NCBI GenBank assembly: GCA_949318235.1
Contig: OX439136.1
Coordinates: forward strand, 9,617,635 to 9,681,634
From: Ecdyonurus torrentis
Taxonomy: Eukaryota > Arthropoda > Insecta > Ephemeroptera > Heptageniidae
Direction: 5' to 3'
Length of the DNA stretch: 64,000 bases
Shown: positions 38,081 to 50,010 of the stretch, one piece after another
Numbering within the stretch: the stretch's first letter is position 1
Layout: each line of letters starts with the position of its first letter
Notes under the pieces: generated by a model
The model's database searches: none
The model's input: the letters and a program-made list of their open reading frames with translations, nothing else
Told to the model about the DNA's origin: nothing
Made by a program: the position numbers and the translations under genes

Positions 38081-39957
38081 GAGGAAATATGAAAATGAGG
38101 GCATATGAAGTTGTATAAATATTTATGTTATGCTATAAATGTTATTATATATTAGAGATATTCTAAATGATATGTCATTTTTTTCCATATATATAATTAT
38201 TCTCTCTCTCTCTCTCTCTCTCTCTCTAACTCAATAATTAGATTAAATCTTTGCCATCTTATATATAATCATATTATTTGGTACAATAAAAATAAAATAA
38301 AATTATACAAATTTAAGTTCCAAAATTAATTAACAAAATTAGGAAATGGGGGAGGGAATAATTTAAATTTGTGCTATATAATTGATGACCTTTTCTCTAA
38401 ATTCTGTTTGGTTCATTTATTTTAAGATTATTATCATTACAAATTAAAGCATTAATTAACAACAATTTTGTTGCGTGAACTAATTAACAAACTAAAATAT
38501 TTCAGTTTCAATGATCCACAATATAAATTGCAATATATATAAAAAAGTATAATAATGAAAAACGCTGTTATGAACTATGAAACCTCACAGGCCTTATAAC
38601 CTTAAACTATTTAAATATTAAATTAAGCCAAAAATATGTATAATGTACGATGTATGCGTGTTGAAGCTTCATAAAAAATGGTGTAAAAAATGCTTTAACT
38701 AACATAAAATTTCATCGATCCGCGGCACTATATATAGCCAAATAATATTAAACACAAAATTAGGTGTGAAAAATGTGTGCTAAACTGCTATTAAATAATT
38801 AACTGTAAGACTTAGTTTATTAGGACGTAATATTATGTTATTAAAATTAAACTTTAATGCTATATAGTCATGTAAATATTATATCATAATATATACCATT
38901 GTTGTTTGTTTCATGTTGTCATATTATGTGGAATAAAATTTTTAGTTACAAATTTTGATTTATATTATATTGTCACATATCATTTTTTTAAAATCAAACT
39001 TGTAGATTGTATACATAGATTCATGATATAAAGAGAGAAAAAATAAAAGTGCAATGAGCACATATCGTTGTTATATCGACGCAGCGGTATGGAGCCATAA
39101 AGGGACCAAAAGAAGGAGCGCGCTCTAATCTTATTCCTCATAGGGCTGCGCGGAAGAGAAAAAGCAACAAGGGTTCCCTAATTTACTAGTATAGGATATA
39201 GCTATCCATTTTGTGGGACCAATTTGTCTATTAATAAGAAATTACAAGTATGTAAGTAAACATGCAAATAGCAAATATTTATATTTAAGAGCGACACACT
39301 TTGTAAGTGTTTTTTTTGGGTTTTTTATTGCAAAAAAGTGTTTACTGCGCGTATATAACACCCATGTATATTATGCAGTATGTGGGAACCAGAGAGCGAG
39401 AAGTGTACTTTTGTAACTCAAGCAAATTAAAAAGGAAAATTAAATTGCATCGTTGATTCCTCAAGAGTGGCAGCACATGGCATATAATTTTTAAAAGGTG
39501 CAGAATCTTAAAATTGTAATTAATTCTTATTTCCCTCTATAGTTAGCAGCACCTCTTAGAATCGTCAGAAGGTGTAATGAAAAGTTGGCGAGTGTACGTG
39601 CAAGGAGTCCTTGTATTTGTGTGGTCGTTATCAAAAAAGTCTTGATGTGGTATATACTATATATTCTGAACAGAACGGAACGGGGTAGTAATTTTTATCA
39701 GCAGACCCACGACCTAATTACACACATTATTATTTAAAATAATAATAACATGATATAAAAGAATATGTCATTCAACAAACGATCTGCGATAATGTTATTG
39801 GAACGTTACCGCTGCACTAGCATCTGCAATCAGCACGAACAGAGCACGTGTTTCGCTTCGCTTTGAATCAAGCAATGACGAGGCAGAGACGAGGTATGGA
39901 CTGCATGAAACAGGCCTGGACCTTGTACCTTGTGCTTGGACGAGCTGCAGTTCAACG

Positions 39958-40047
39958 CAGCCAATCGAAGAAAGCAATAAAAAAAAGTCTCAATCTCCTT
40001 GCGTTTTTACACTTTGCAACTTTGCCACCGTACATTGCGCAGGCGCG
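39958..40047 (+). promoter_or_regulatory. Putative NDUFB7 promoter: CCAAT box and NRF1-like site
   Basis: GCAGCCAATCG holds a CCAAT box near 39960. TGCGCAGGCGCG at 40036-40047 differs at one position from the NRF1 palindrome consensus, 127 bases before the start codon. NRF1 sites are common in nuclear genes for respiratory-chain subunits in vertebrates. Use in this organism is inferred. Confidence 0.45.
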
Positions 40048-40173
40048 TGAGGTGTGATAAAACGGATAAAAGTGCAGGAAGTCCTTAAACGCAGGAACTA
40101 AAAACAGCGGCCAGCTGGTAGCTGTTTTTTTCAAAGTAAAAATTTATTAATTTTTGCAATAATTTAGGCTAAA

Positions 40174-43100
40174 ATGGGAAACGTTTGGGCAGCCTATATA
40201 ACTGACCCAAAGTCCCATCCAAATATTGAGGCTCAGCCAACATTTGAGCCACTTTATGGCTTTCCTAATGGACGAAAAGAACGAGGTAATTTGGATTTGG
40301 AACCTTTATTTTTTTTTTAACCAATGTACCTAAAATTTATTTTCATTTTTACTTAATTCTTTAAATTTCCTGTGTTTATAATTAATTAATTTTGTATCCA
40401 ACATATATATAATATTATTTAAGCATATTATTTTATGTGTATTCTAAATATTAAAGATTATATAGAACTCTTAATGTATAATACATACCGGTAAACATTC
40501 ATACATACCTATGTTTAATATTTTATGTAAATTTTCATCGTGCATCAAATTAGACAAGTTTTCTTATTTTAAACCTAATAATAGTACAATTTATAAACTA
40601 CAAAATAAATCTATATGTACTGTACAGCATGTGTGGTATGATTCATACTTTTGTTTCTGCTCTTCATAATCTTACGTGTAAAATTTTACTTGATAAGAGC
40701 ATGAAATGTGATGTTTCGTATCATAAATGCATGCATACCATAATACCGGTGTATGTAGATATTTAATAACTGAATCATAGTAGATTTTAATACAATCTTG
40801 CCAAAATTAGACACAGTATGGTTTTATCTGAAAGTACCCACTATATTACAACTTTGTAATTAAGTTATGAGGATTTAATTATTGCATTGATGTACGTATC
40901 ATTGATGTTCATCAAAATTTCCTAATTACAGCTACTGTAGTATAAATTTATTTTTCAATACCGTAATTATATAATATGACAAATTTTTAGCATTGCTCCA
41001 TTATTTAGAATGCATAAAAAAGGGATATACTTTCAGTTAAAATAATCATCTTCAATAAATTTCAATATAGTTTTTGGCATAGGTATGTCAGTCAAAAATA
41101 TATTTGTTACTATGATGTGGTATTTTATTTTTCAGTAATGGTAGCGACCCAACAAGAGTTGGAAGCAGCGAGAATTCCCCTAGAAGACCGTGATTATTGT
41201 TCTCATATACTGCTCAAATATCGAGCATGCAGAGCTGACGTCTGGCCTTTTGCATACAAGTGTGCTCATGAGAAACATGAATATCTGCACTGTGAATATG
41301 AAGAGTAAGTTATAGTAGATGGTCGTTATCATAATTAGGCTAAAATGAAAACAAGGAAAGAAAAAATGGTATCATGGGTCTTACGACTAATAAAAAAAAA
41401 AAAAAACTATTTTGAGGTTGACTTTAATCAATTTCGGACACATCCACTTTCGTTTCTACTTACAATGCATGCGCAGTATGGTCGTGACTCAGTTGTTGGC
41501 AGGTCTCAATTGTTGGCAGTTTTCAACTTTTTCGCAAAATTGGGAGTTCATTTTGTTTTTAATCAAAAAAATAGATTTCTCACCCCCTAGTGTCATCTAT
41601 TAGCTATAATTTGAAGTAAAAAAAAATTGTCTAGCTAAAAATGCGCCCAAAAAATCAGATGTAGAACGAATTGCCGCGGAAAAAATTACGAAAATTGGAA
41701 TGCTGGTTCCAAGTGGCGGCTGATGGTTAATGACATTAAAATGCCAAAAATTAAGACAAAAAGACAAATTAAACTACCTAGGCAGGTGCATAATTACATT
41801 TTAAAGATTTCAACATAGGGATTTGTTGAAAATGTATTGTGATTTCCATTTTATTTCAATTTTAAGTAGGGTGCCAACAATACGACACCGGACCCAGTTG
41901 TTGGCACCTTTTTTTTAATGTTTTCTGTATCATGCTAAATGTATGTAAAATACACTTTTACTGGCATTTAGCTACCAGCAAGTCATTTTTAGTGTAAATT
42001 AACAATATATAAATAATTTTTTAATTATTTTAATTGCCATAATATATATATTTTTTTTTTAATTTTTTTATTTTTTACAAAAGCAAAAAAGGACACACAT
42101 GATGTCAACGTCATTCGGATATGGATTTTTTGGAAATTCTTGTGGACATTAAGGGGAGTAGAGATTATGATTGGAGTCCTAGCAACTCAGACATACTCTG
42201 GGTCAAGTTCTTGTGTCAAGCCGTAAGCACACAAGACCTACGAAGTGACTCCGAGTGTCACAAGTACTGTTGGGTCATATCGTCAACTCCACGGAAACCT
42301 TTTTGCAATAATGGAGAATGGAGTTGTGTAAAATTTTCAAAGTGTATCATGTATTAGAGATTAAGGGAAATAAATAATTGCAGTTAGGTATGATACATTT
42401 GAAAGAAATATGGATGGGCAAAACCAGCAATATAGCGCCTTAACGTACAGTGCGGAGAGTCCCATATAGTTTGGTAAAAATCTTGCTAGCACAGAGAGAT
42501 AAAAAAAAAAAAGAGACAAACACATTGGGTAGCTTTTGGCACTCAACAATAAGAAATAAAGAATGACTGGATGTATTATCATTCATACTTGTTTCTCTCC
42601 AAGTCTGTAAGGACTGAATAAGGCACAGGCACTCTGATTTCTGTTAGAGTTTAGTGCCAAAAGCCATTCAATGTGCCTTTAATAATGTGTTGCAAGATCA
42701 AACTATGGTAAGGGACTTTCTGTTTTCTCCTTACATTTAATGCATTTATGTTAACTTATTTATTTTTTCTTGATGCTCAAAATATATACGATAGCCCCAT
42801 GAACAGTAGGAAAAACGGATGGTTACTACGGTCTCAGTAACTGCGGTGGACGGGTTACTAAAAAGTAAAAACTAAAAGATATACAATAAAAATAGTAGGT
42901 TTTAATTCATTTGCAAGCTTTGAAATTGCCTATTTTCTGATCTTTGAAGAGAAATAAAGCAGTGGGACCAGGGCAACTTCCTACGTTTGGTTACGCCCAA
43001 GGAGTTCTGACTATAGTGACGTTGACTGTGGTAGTGAGAGTATTTACATTTACAAAGCTTGTACATAGTGACAGTAAAGCCACAAATAAAATGACTTTCA

Positions 43101-46100
43101 AATATTAAAACTATAATTGAAATGTCTCAAGCCCCCTTGCTCATATCTTTTAATTCATAGCTTTATAGCCACAACTAAAATCAGAGTGCCTTCGAAGTGC
43201 TGATTTGTGACTGCGGATTTTGGGTGGAGGGGGGGGGGGGGGCAATTGCTTACTCCACAAATTTATTAGGAGGTGATGGGTAATACCTGCATTGCAGTTT
43301 TGCCTCTTTTGGGAGGTAGGGGCAAGTGGCTACCCCTAAAGCTACCCTTTTGGTATCACCTATACATACCGTGGAACAACTAGTTATCCGTAACCTGCCA
43401 ACAAGAGGGGAGAGGGGCAATTGCCTATATTCCACAAAATTGTTATGGGAGGTGATTGGTAATACATGCATTGCAATTTGGTCTCTCTTTTGGGAGGGAG
43501 GGGCAATTTTGGATACCCTCAGAGCTACCCTTTTGGTATCACCTATACATACCTGCCAACAACTAGTTCCGGACCCTGCCAACAAGAGGGGGGAGGGGGA
43601 AATTGCCTATATTCCACACATTTCTTATGGGAGGTGATTGGTGATACCTGCATTGCAGTTTGACCTCTTTTGGGAGGGAGGGGTAATTTTGGCTTCCTTC
43701 AGAGTCACCCTAATGGTATCCCCAACGAACCTGCCAACAACTAGTTCCGGACCCTGCCAACAATTGAGTCGACCTGCCAACAACTTGGGAATAGGCATGT
43801 GGCAACTTTAATTATGAATTAAAATTAAATTTGAGGTTGTACAATGTTATTCTTTTCATAGAATGATTACAAATTTAATAGCCTCTGTGCCTGCAAAATT
43901 TTATACTGCTATAATTAATATAAACCCTCAAAAGTAGAAAAATTAATGCCAAGACTACCGTTAGGGTGCCAACAACTGAGTCACGACCATACGTTAAAAT
44001 GGAAGCAGATGTGTGTGAAATCACTTATAGTCGACTCAAAAATAGTTGTTCCTAATTATCAGTCAATAGAAGTTCTATGGAGAGGTCGAGGTTTCACGTC
44101 TGTCACAGAGTTATAATGTTTGTATAACTGAGCTTTATTGAAATGCTACTAAAACAATAGGATAGAGATAGGACGAGAGAAATTAGAGCACCGTGTATTG
44201 AAAGTTAATACAGAGCGAAATTCTCTAATTTTGATAGTATAATGGAGTAGGGATTCAAATCAATTCACTAGCATTTTGGCTAGGACGTTTTATATGAAAA
44301 GAAATTAAAAGGATGGGTGATTCTGTGCAAAAGCTAACCAAACATACCAAATATCCTCACGACCCACACCTCTCGCGATCTAGCTGGACGCGCGTTTCGT
44401 CCATATCCGTTCCGAATTTTATGCACTAATTATATAATTAATGCACAAAAAATATCGCGGGTCTCAGGCACTCATCAGCAGCCCACAGCAATACAATGTG
44501 CTCACCTGTACCAAGCATCACCGCTTGATACGTGTGGTTCACATTGCTCGCTGTGTGATAGTGAGAGAGCGGGGCAAAGTCGCGTGCCGAACGATGCCCG
44601 CCGCGCTCCCCCCTCCGCATTCCCCAATGCGAAGAAGCTAGCGGCCGGCCACCATACTGCACGTCGTCTCATTTCGTGGTACATACTTGTATGCAAGGCA
44701 GATTTTGCACAGAAAGGGGAGGAAAAAGTAAAAGATGATAGAAATTAGAGATAGAAATATAAAACACAACCAAGTGTTGTATTTAAGGTATGCACTTACA
44801 TAGCTCGCGCTTATTGGCATATAATTCGAATAGAATGTGAAAAATATTTATATTTATCGCAATGTCGATTATCCTTTCGTCTTTATTGAAATGGCATTTT
44901 TAATCAAAGAAGAAAATTACAATGCTGAGTCCCAAGTAGTATTGTATAGGGTGTGTACGCATGACGTCATTATTAGTGCTTTTCGAAACTCTTCTTGAGC
45001 AATGAATAACATTGCTCAGTACTGTATAGGACAAACGTAGTTTTTGGCTATTTTCTTTGAAAAATAAGCCATTTTTTGGTCATTATTATTTTTCTTACAT
45101 ACTTGAGATTACTAATTCAACCTGTTAAAAACATCAATGCTTTCCAAAAAATTGGGAAGTATTTTTAAACTGGCAAAATGTGTAATTTTCCTGTACCGGC
45201 TAATGTTATTTAGTACTCACTTATGACGTCGACTTTAACATGAATGAAACCACCCTGTTAGTACAGTAATTTAGATAGTTTTTTTTCCAGATTATTATTA
45301 CTGTTATTTTATTAAACACAAAGTATGTGTACAGAAAGTTTTGTTTTTACAAATCAGATTATTGAAAAACAATACTGGTATTACTACTTTTAATGGATTT
45401 TGGAAAAGGGATATTTTGCTGACTTATGATAGAACTCCCCTGGCAGGTGATTTCAGGGGGGGGGGGGGGGGGGGGGGCTCACTAGCAGCTGTGACGTCAT
45501 TTGTTCTGGAAAATGCAATGTTAACCATATGGGCAAAACGATTCACTTGACCTCACAACACCCTAGTGAGCCAGCCCTGAGGTGATTTTTATTGCCTCTC
45601 GTTGTAATTTTAAAACATAGTAATAATTATAATATAAAAAAATTAGATATACAATACTCCAAGAAATATGAAAAGAGTATAATATAAACTAGTGAAAAAT
45701 TCAAGTCTTTTAAGAAATTGTTAGTACTTTCAATAGAACATTAACCTATATTTTGAAACTTAAAAATAACAATAGTCTAAAACACAATTCAAAAAGTATT
45801 GAGGAAGTGACTGAGCCACAGTCAAAAGGAACAACATAAAAATGTGTGCTACGTTGACTTAAAACAAGGAGTTGCGTTGCTTCAAAAATTGCAGTTGACC
45901 TTTTTAATATGTAGTGCAATAAAATGTAATTTTTATTCGTGCTTTAAAAGGTCAACAAAGAGCAACTGCAATTTTTGGAGCAACCCAACACCATAGTTGG
46001 AGTCAAATTTGTGCACGTTTTTCAAGTTGCTTGTGGCTTGTTCATGTACTAAATAGTTTTTAGGTTTTGTTTTTAACTTTTTAGGCAATGTATGATTTAA

Positions 46101-46670
46101 AGTGCTCTAAAGATTCTAAAGTGAGAAACTCAAAATGTTAGAAATCTCAATTTAACATGATTTTAATTTAAAAATTAAGCTCTATAAAATATAAATAATA
46201 TTGACCATTGTCAGTGATCACTGATCTGCCTCATTGACTAAAAAAGGAACAACTGTTTTGAGACCGACTTTAAGCAATTTTGGTCGCATCCGCTTCCGTT
46301 TCTACTTACTATGCATGCACAGTACATTGAAACGGAAACGGATGTGACCAAAATCCCTTTAAAGTCAGCCTCAAAACAGTTGTTCCTTTATCAGTCAATA
46401 ACTAGTAACCCTTGCCAATGACATGTCCTGATTTATTTGAGGTTGCTATAGCTATACTGTAAATATAAAGTTTTGATATTCATATGAAATATGGAAACCT
46501 TGTAAAAACTTATGATTAATACTTAATAATTTAATTACTATGTAATTTTTAATATTATTTGTTTCAGTTATGTGCTTAGAATGAAAGAATTTGAAAGAGA
46601 GAAGAGATTACTAAAACGTAAGAACCGCCTTGCCGCCCCGCACGGACATAGTGAAGATTTGTCAGAGTAG
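40174..46670 (+). CDS. NDUFB7: NADH dehydrogenase (complex I) subunit B7
   Basis: Three exons join in frame: 40174-40285, 41136-41304 and 46568-46670. They give 127 residues, slightly shorter than mammalian NDUFB7. The protein begins MGN, so Gly2 could be myristoylated as in the family. Residues 23-33 carry the conserved TFEPLYGFPNG stretch. Two CX9C motifs (C59-C69 and C80-C90) form the twin disulfide hairpin typical of intermembrane-space proteins imported by the MIA40 route. The segment YVLRMKEFEREKRLL near residue 95 is the family's C-terminal hallmark. NDUFB7 is an accessory subunit of the distal membrane arm, on the intermembrane-space side. Intron 2 is 5.3 kb and packed with transposable elements, including a 2.5 kb insertion. 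No defect in the coding sequence is visible. Confidence 0.96.
41479..43989. mobile_element. 2.5 kb TIR transposon with TA target duplication
   Basis: A perfect 23 bp terminal inverted repeat lies at 41479-41501 and 43967-43989. It is flanked by TA on both sides (41477-41478 and 43990-43991). The TA target and short TIRs fit the Tc1/mariner superfamily. Copies of the inner TIR motif TTGTTGGCA or its complement recur inside: twice near the left end, in the palindrome 41870-41908, and many times in 43390-43790. I see no transposase. The largest frames are short and unlike any known family, so the copy is non-autonomous. It also contains a family G relative (42361-42740) and a 180 bp tandem repeat. 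It interrupts a family C element in NDUFB7 intron 2. Confidence 0.88.
43230..43790. repeat. ~180 bp tandem repeat, three units
   Basis: The block GGAGGTGAT recurs at about 43269, 43448 and 43629, so the period is close to 180 bases. Units share the segments ACCTGCATTGCAGTTT, CTCTTTTGGGAGG and CCTGCCAACAA. The sequence is GC rich for this window. Open frames on both strands are by-products of the repeat. It lies within the 2.5 kb TIR element. Confidence 0.88.
44330..44700. other. GC-rich island in NDUFB7 intron 2
   Basis: This patch is rich in CG dinucleotides (for example GGACGCGCGTTTCG and GCGGCCGGCC) in an otherwise AT-rich intron. I recognise no coding exon, RNA gene or repeat copy. It could be a captured fragment, an internal promoter or part of an unrecognised element. 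Confidence 0.4.
44945..45260 (+). mobile_element. Family E miniature element
   Basis: It begins TATAGGGTGTGTACGC and ends near ACCACCCTGTTA. It is collinear with 37754-38080. TGACGTCA is at 44962-44969. Confidence 0.8.
45780..46440 (-). mobile_element. Family I repeat, interrupted by family C
   Basis: Ends and several blocks match 1646-1960 in reverse. The family C foldback at 46233-46400 lies within it. An additional internal inverted repeat pairs GTTGCGTTGCTTCAAAAATT (45874) with the complement near 45970. Confidence 0.5.
46233..46400. mobile_element. Family C foldback element, best-preserved copy
   Basis: The two arms of ~80 bases pair around ATGCATGCACAGT. They begin ATTGACTAAAAAAGGAACAA and end with the complement. 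It lies 168 bases upstream of NDUFB7 exon 3. Confidence 0.88.
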
Positions 46671-47505
46671 TATATTCTCCAGAACCAGTGTATGTATTTA
46701 ATATGTGATCTAGGGACTTGGGTAACTTATTAATATTTCTAAAACAACTTTTTTTTTTGGACATTATAATTTAGCCCTGCTACATTGAGCAAAGAAAATA
46801 GTTTTTATTATTTTTTATTTTTAGTTTTGATAAAAACTATTGCTCAATATAAATAGTCTGTTAACAGGATTTTTTAAAATCTTAATATTTACAAATATTG
46901 CAGCTTTACAATAACTATGTTGCTGAATATATTATGTACAGAAACTAACATTAAAATCTATATTTTGTTGTTGTATCACACTGAAATATAGATTTTGATG
47001 TTATATAAACTGTTTCTACTGTAAATGAAGAAAATTGGTAATACTAGTAATTAAACATTTCATTGTTACAAATTCAGTGATACAGTATTATAATCACTAA
47101 CAGTGCAATAATGAAAGAAAAAAAATGTTCAAAAGGTTTATATTAATTTGTACTTTTTTTTATTATTTTGCTGTAGTAAAAATGTAAGCATACTGGACAT
47201 AGGGTAGTCCAAATGTTATCTTTTTCCCCCCACTTTATGACAAGTGGATAAAATTTAATTTAGATTTATTAAGTAATATCTTAAGTTCTTGGATCAAAAC
47301 AAACTAATAATGTAGAAAATTTCATTCTTGTAAAATAAAGTAAAAATTGTTATTATTTAATTTTTAAATATTTTTTTAATGCTATGTTATTACATCCTTA
47401 CATAATTTTTAAGGTAAATAATATTGTAATTTACTATTAGTTAAGCCAAGAAATCGACTTTGCAATTGTTATGTGTGAAGATTAGAAAGAAAGCACAAAT
47501 AGATT

Positions 47506-47508
<3 letters not shown>

Positions 47509-47584
<76 letters not shown>
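47509..47584. repeat. (AG)n microsatellite
   Basis: About 75 bases of AG repeat downstream of NDUFB7. Confidence 0.97.
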
Positions 47585-47590
<6 letters not shown>

Positions 47591-48287
47591 GTTGAGCTGT
47601 AGCTGTGTGATAGAATAATTTTAACCATCTAAAACTGTGGGCATTTATCATTACCACTTGGTGTAGAGTACCACTCTACTGTAGAGTGGTAAGTCTCTCA
47701 TCAAAGACAATGCCGCTGCCTAAAGCAAATGGTAAAAATACGTGGTCAGGTAAAGAGCTGCATTACCACATCCTCTAAAACCCCTGCTTTGTTCTTGCTT
47801 AATGCACTTTTTGTTTACTGTACTTGATAACAAAATCTGCATATTATTTATTAAAGACACAAAATATTTTGCTATTGTGTCTTAAAAGCTGTGAGAGGTC
47901 AATCATTCTCTCACTTAGAGAAAGCAAGAAAAAGAGCAGGTGGGTTAGATGGGTAAGTGGCAACGCTGCTGTTACCTGTCAACAAATTTTTAACCTTTCC
48001 TTTCGAAAGCGGCATTGTCTGTGATGGTAGATTTACCACCACGTTGACTGTACATGTGACACTGCCCAGTGCAGTTCTCTTGAACCATGTGGTAGGGCCC
48101 TCTTTTGCAATTCCTCTGATGTAGCCTCACTTCTGTGTGTGGGCTCTTCAGACCATTCACCAGGTGGGTCCTGGTGATGCCATCCCAACCATTAGTAAGG
48201 CAATAGAATAAAATTTAACCTTGCAGTTTCTGTACAACATATAGCACAATTTAATAAAACATATTTGGCATACTCAAATCTAATAAG

Positions 48288-48410
48288 TACAGCTCTGGAC
48301 AAAAGTTCCCGGACAATTTGTGTAGGCAACCTGCAACGACACTATGTTATCTTTATGAGAAAACGCAGTGGCTGCCGCTGCCCCGTTTGGGAACTTTTGC
48401 CCAGAGCATA
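48288..48410. mobile_element. Family F hairpin element, best copy
   Basis: It begins TACAGCTCTGGACAAAAG and ends CTTTTGCCCAGAGCATA. The TIRs are about 20 bases and TA bounds both ends, which suggests a mariner-type MITE. Confidence 0.82.
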
Positions 48411-48567
48411 AAAATAAAAAATTGAGTTGGAAATAAACGTTTGCTTATCTACTATTTTCCATTTTTTAGTGTGTAAATGCACTATATTTTGTTTCTTTAT
48501 GTCAAATAATACTTGGTACCTTTTACTGTACTGTATACCTATTCCTATGTAATTTTTAAAATATAAT

Positions 48568-49003
48568 AAATTTGAAAGATAAAGACAGGAGAAAACTAGC
48601 AAGTGTCTTACCATAGTAATGAGAGTCCAACAGTTGGGCAGAAATCTTGCTAGGACAGACACAAAAAACTAACATTATATTGGATAGCTTTTGGCTCTGA
48701 ATTGCATGAGAAGTAGAGTGTATTATGTAAATGTCAGTCCTTACAGACACAGAGAAACTATGAATGATGGCTATCTTGGGTTTTTACCTAGATAAACCAT
48801 GAAATACCAGCAATAGCCATCATTTATAGTTTCTTTCTGAGTCTATAAGGACTGACAAAGGCATAACATACTCCATTACTCTTGAAGTTTAGTAGCAAGT
48901 CTTAATTTTGTCTCTGTGCTAACAAGATTTTCACCAAACTATGAGACTCTCTTCACTATCGTAAGGCCCTTACTGGTTTTCTCCTATATTTTTCTTATAA
49001 ATT
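48568..49003. mobile_element. Family G foldback element
   Basis: The left half pairs with the right half around 48790. Paired blocks include GACAGGAGAAAAC with GTTTTCTCCTAT, and CAGTCCTTACAGACACAGAG with its complement near 48840. A related, shorter copy lies at 42361-42740 inside the 2.5 kb TIR element. Confidence 0.78.
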
Positions 49004-49400
49004 TAACATTTGTAACCGTGATGGATTATTTTCCTTCATATCTCAACTGTGTTGGTTTAAATAACAATGGTGCACATTTTAATAATGGTATACTGCCTAC
49101 TCCCTACCTACAGGATAGCAAACCTGCAAGAGCCTTAGATTTTTACATCCTAGATAACGAACATCGTTAAAACTTTATAAAGATAGAATAACCATCTACA
49201 TAAACTTGGGTGTTTTATGGACTTCCAAGATCTTCATACACATTTATGGTTACCTAGGCTTAAAGGTACGTACTAGTTTTAATATTTTATCTTATTAGGT
49301 GTAGGATTTATTAAAGGTCAAACTAAATTAAATATGTGTAACTTAATTTCACATATTTTTTTTACACAACATGTATTGCCAATGCAATCTTTGTTTATTT

Positions 49401-49431
<31 letters not shown>

Positions 49432-49769
49432 TTAAAAGACTTAGGCATTTTGTATGGTGTCTTTTTTTTTTTAATCTTTTATCATAATTTTATTATTATA
49501 TCTTTAAAAAAAAACTTTTTATATACGAAATGAAAAAAATTACTATAATGTTTTAAAAACTATGCTACATGATATGCTTAAAGACTAATTGATATAATAA
49601 AAAGATTTGATCGGGAACTACATAAAGAGATTAGGAAAAATTGGAGAATTTAAGATAATAAAAGCTAAGACAGACACCATTTGTAGAATTTTTTTTTTCT
49701 GTTGATTAAAATATGGGAACATTGTTTTATTAAAAGAAAAAAAAAAGAAGAAAAAGAAAAAAAAAGTAG

Positions 49770-50010
49770 TATGAAACAAGACTATAGGTAGGGTGATGAA
49801 TGAAATGTGGGGTGTAAGAAATGGTGACTTTAAGAAAAATGAAAATAGTGTGTAAGAATAATGGTTTGGTCATGTGGAAAAGATTATGATTTTTCCATAA
49901 CAGTGTGGAAGGGAGGAGAGGAAAGAGCAAGTCTAAAATGTCGTGATCAGAGGTGTCTGGAAGAATGTACATATTTATGTCAATTAAATCTTCCAACTCT
50001 ATAGTGTGTA
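49770..50010 (+). pseudogene. Possible decayed non-LTR retrotransposon 3' part
   Basis: One frame reads WFGHVEKI at 49866-49889. A nearby frame reads an Arg/Gly/Lys-rich segment (GRRGKSKSKM). Both resemble the region after the reverse transcriptase domain of many invertebrate LINEs, where a W-x-GHV motif precedes an RRGR stretch. Stops and a frame change interrupt it, so it could only be a fossil. Chance similarity is possible. Confidence 0.35.

Larger units (their letters stand above)
37657..40173. other. Intergenic region and NDUFB7 upstream sequence
   Basis: A family E element (37754-38080) and a (CT)n run (38203-38227) follow the dehydrogenase stop. A candidate poly(A) signal AATAAA is near 38285. 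From 39780 to 40140 the sequence is richer in GC, as expected for a promoter and leader. I see no other gene. Confidence 0.5.
41385..44065. mobile_element. Family C foldback split by a larger element
   Basis: The left half (41385-41478) and right half (43990-44065) together make one family C copy. Joining them at the shared TA restores the usual central GCATGCGCAGTACGTT block. The intervening 2.5 kb is the TIR element described next. Confidence 0.85.

Noticed and set aside
42121..42357. 78-codon frame as a possible transposase fragment
   Set aside because: It contains no DDE/D or helix-turn-helix features that I can see and is too short to support a call.
43250..43663. Frames of 65 to 111 codons on both strands
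   Set aside because: They arise from the 180 bp tandem repeat in the transposon. Related peptides repeat because the DNA repeats.
43230..43790. Possible CRISPR-like array
   Set aside because: There are only three long units of ~180 bases with no short repeat-spacer pattern, and the genome is eukaryotic.
47640..48190. Possible SINE or gene fragment with GC-richer sequence
   Set aside because: It has a short palindrome (47671-47691) and inverted words such as AATGCCGCTGCC, but no A/B box, clear ends or second copy in the window.
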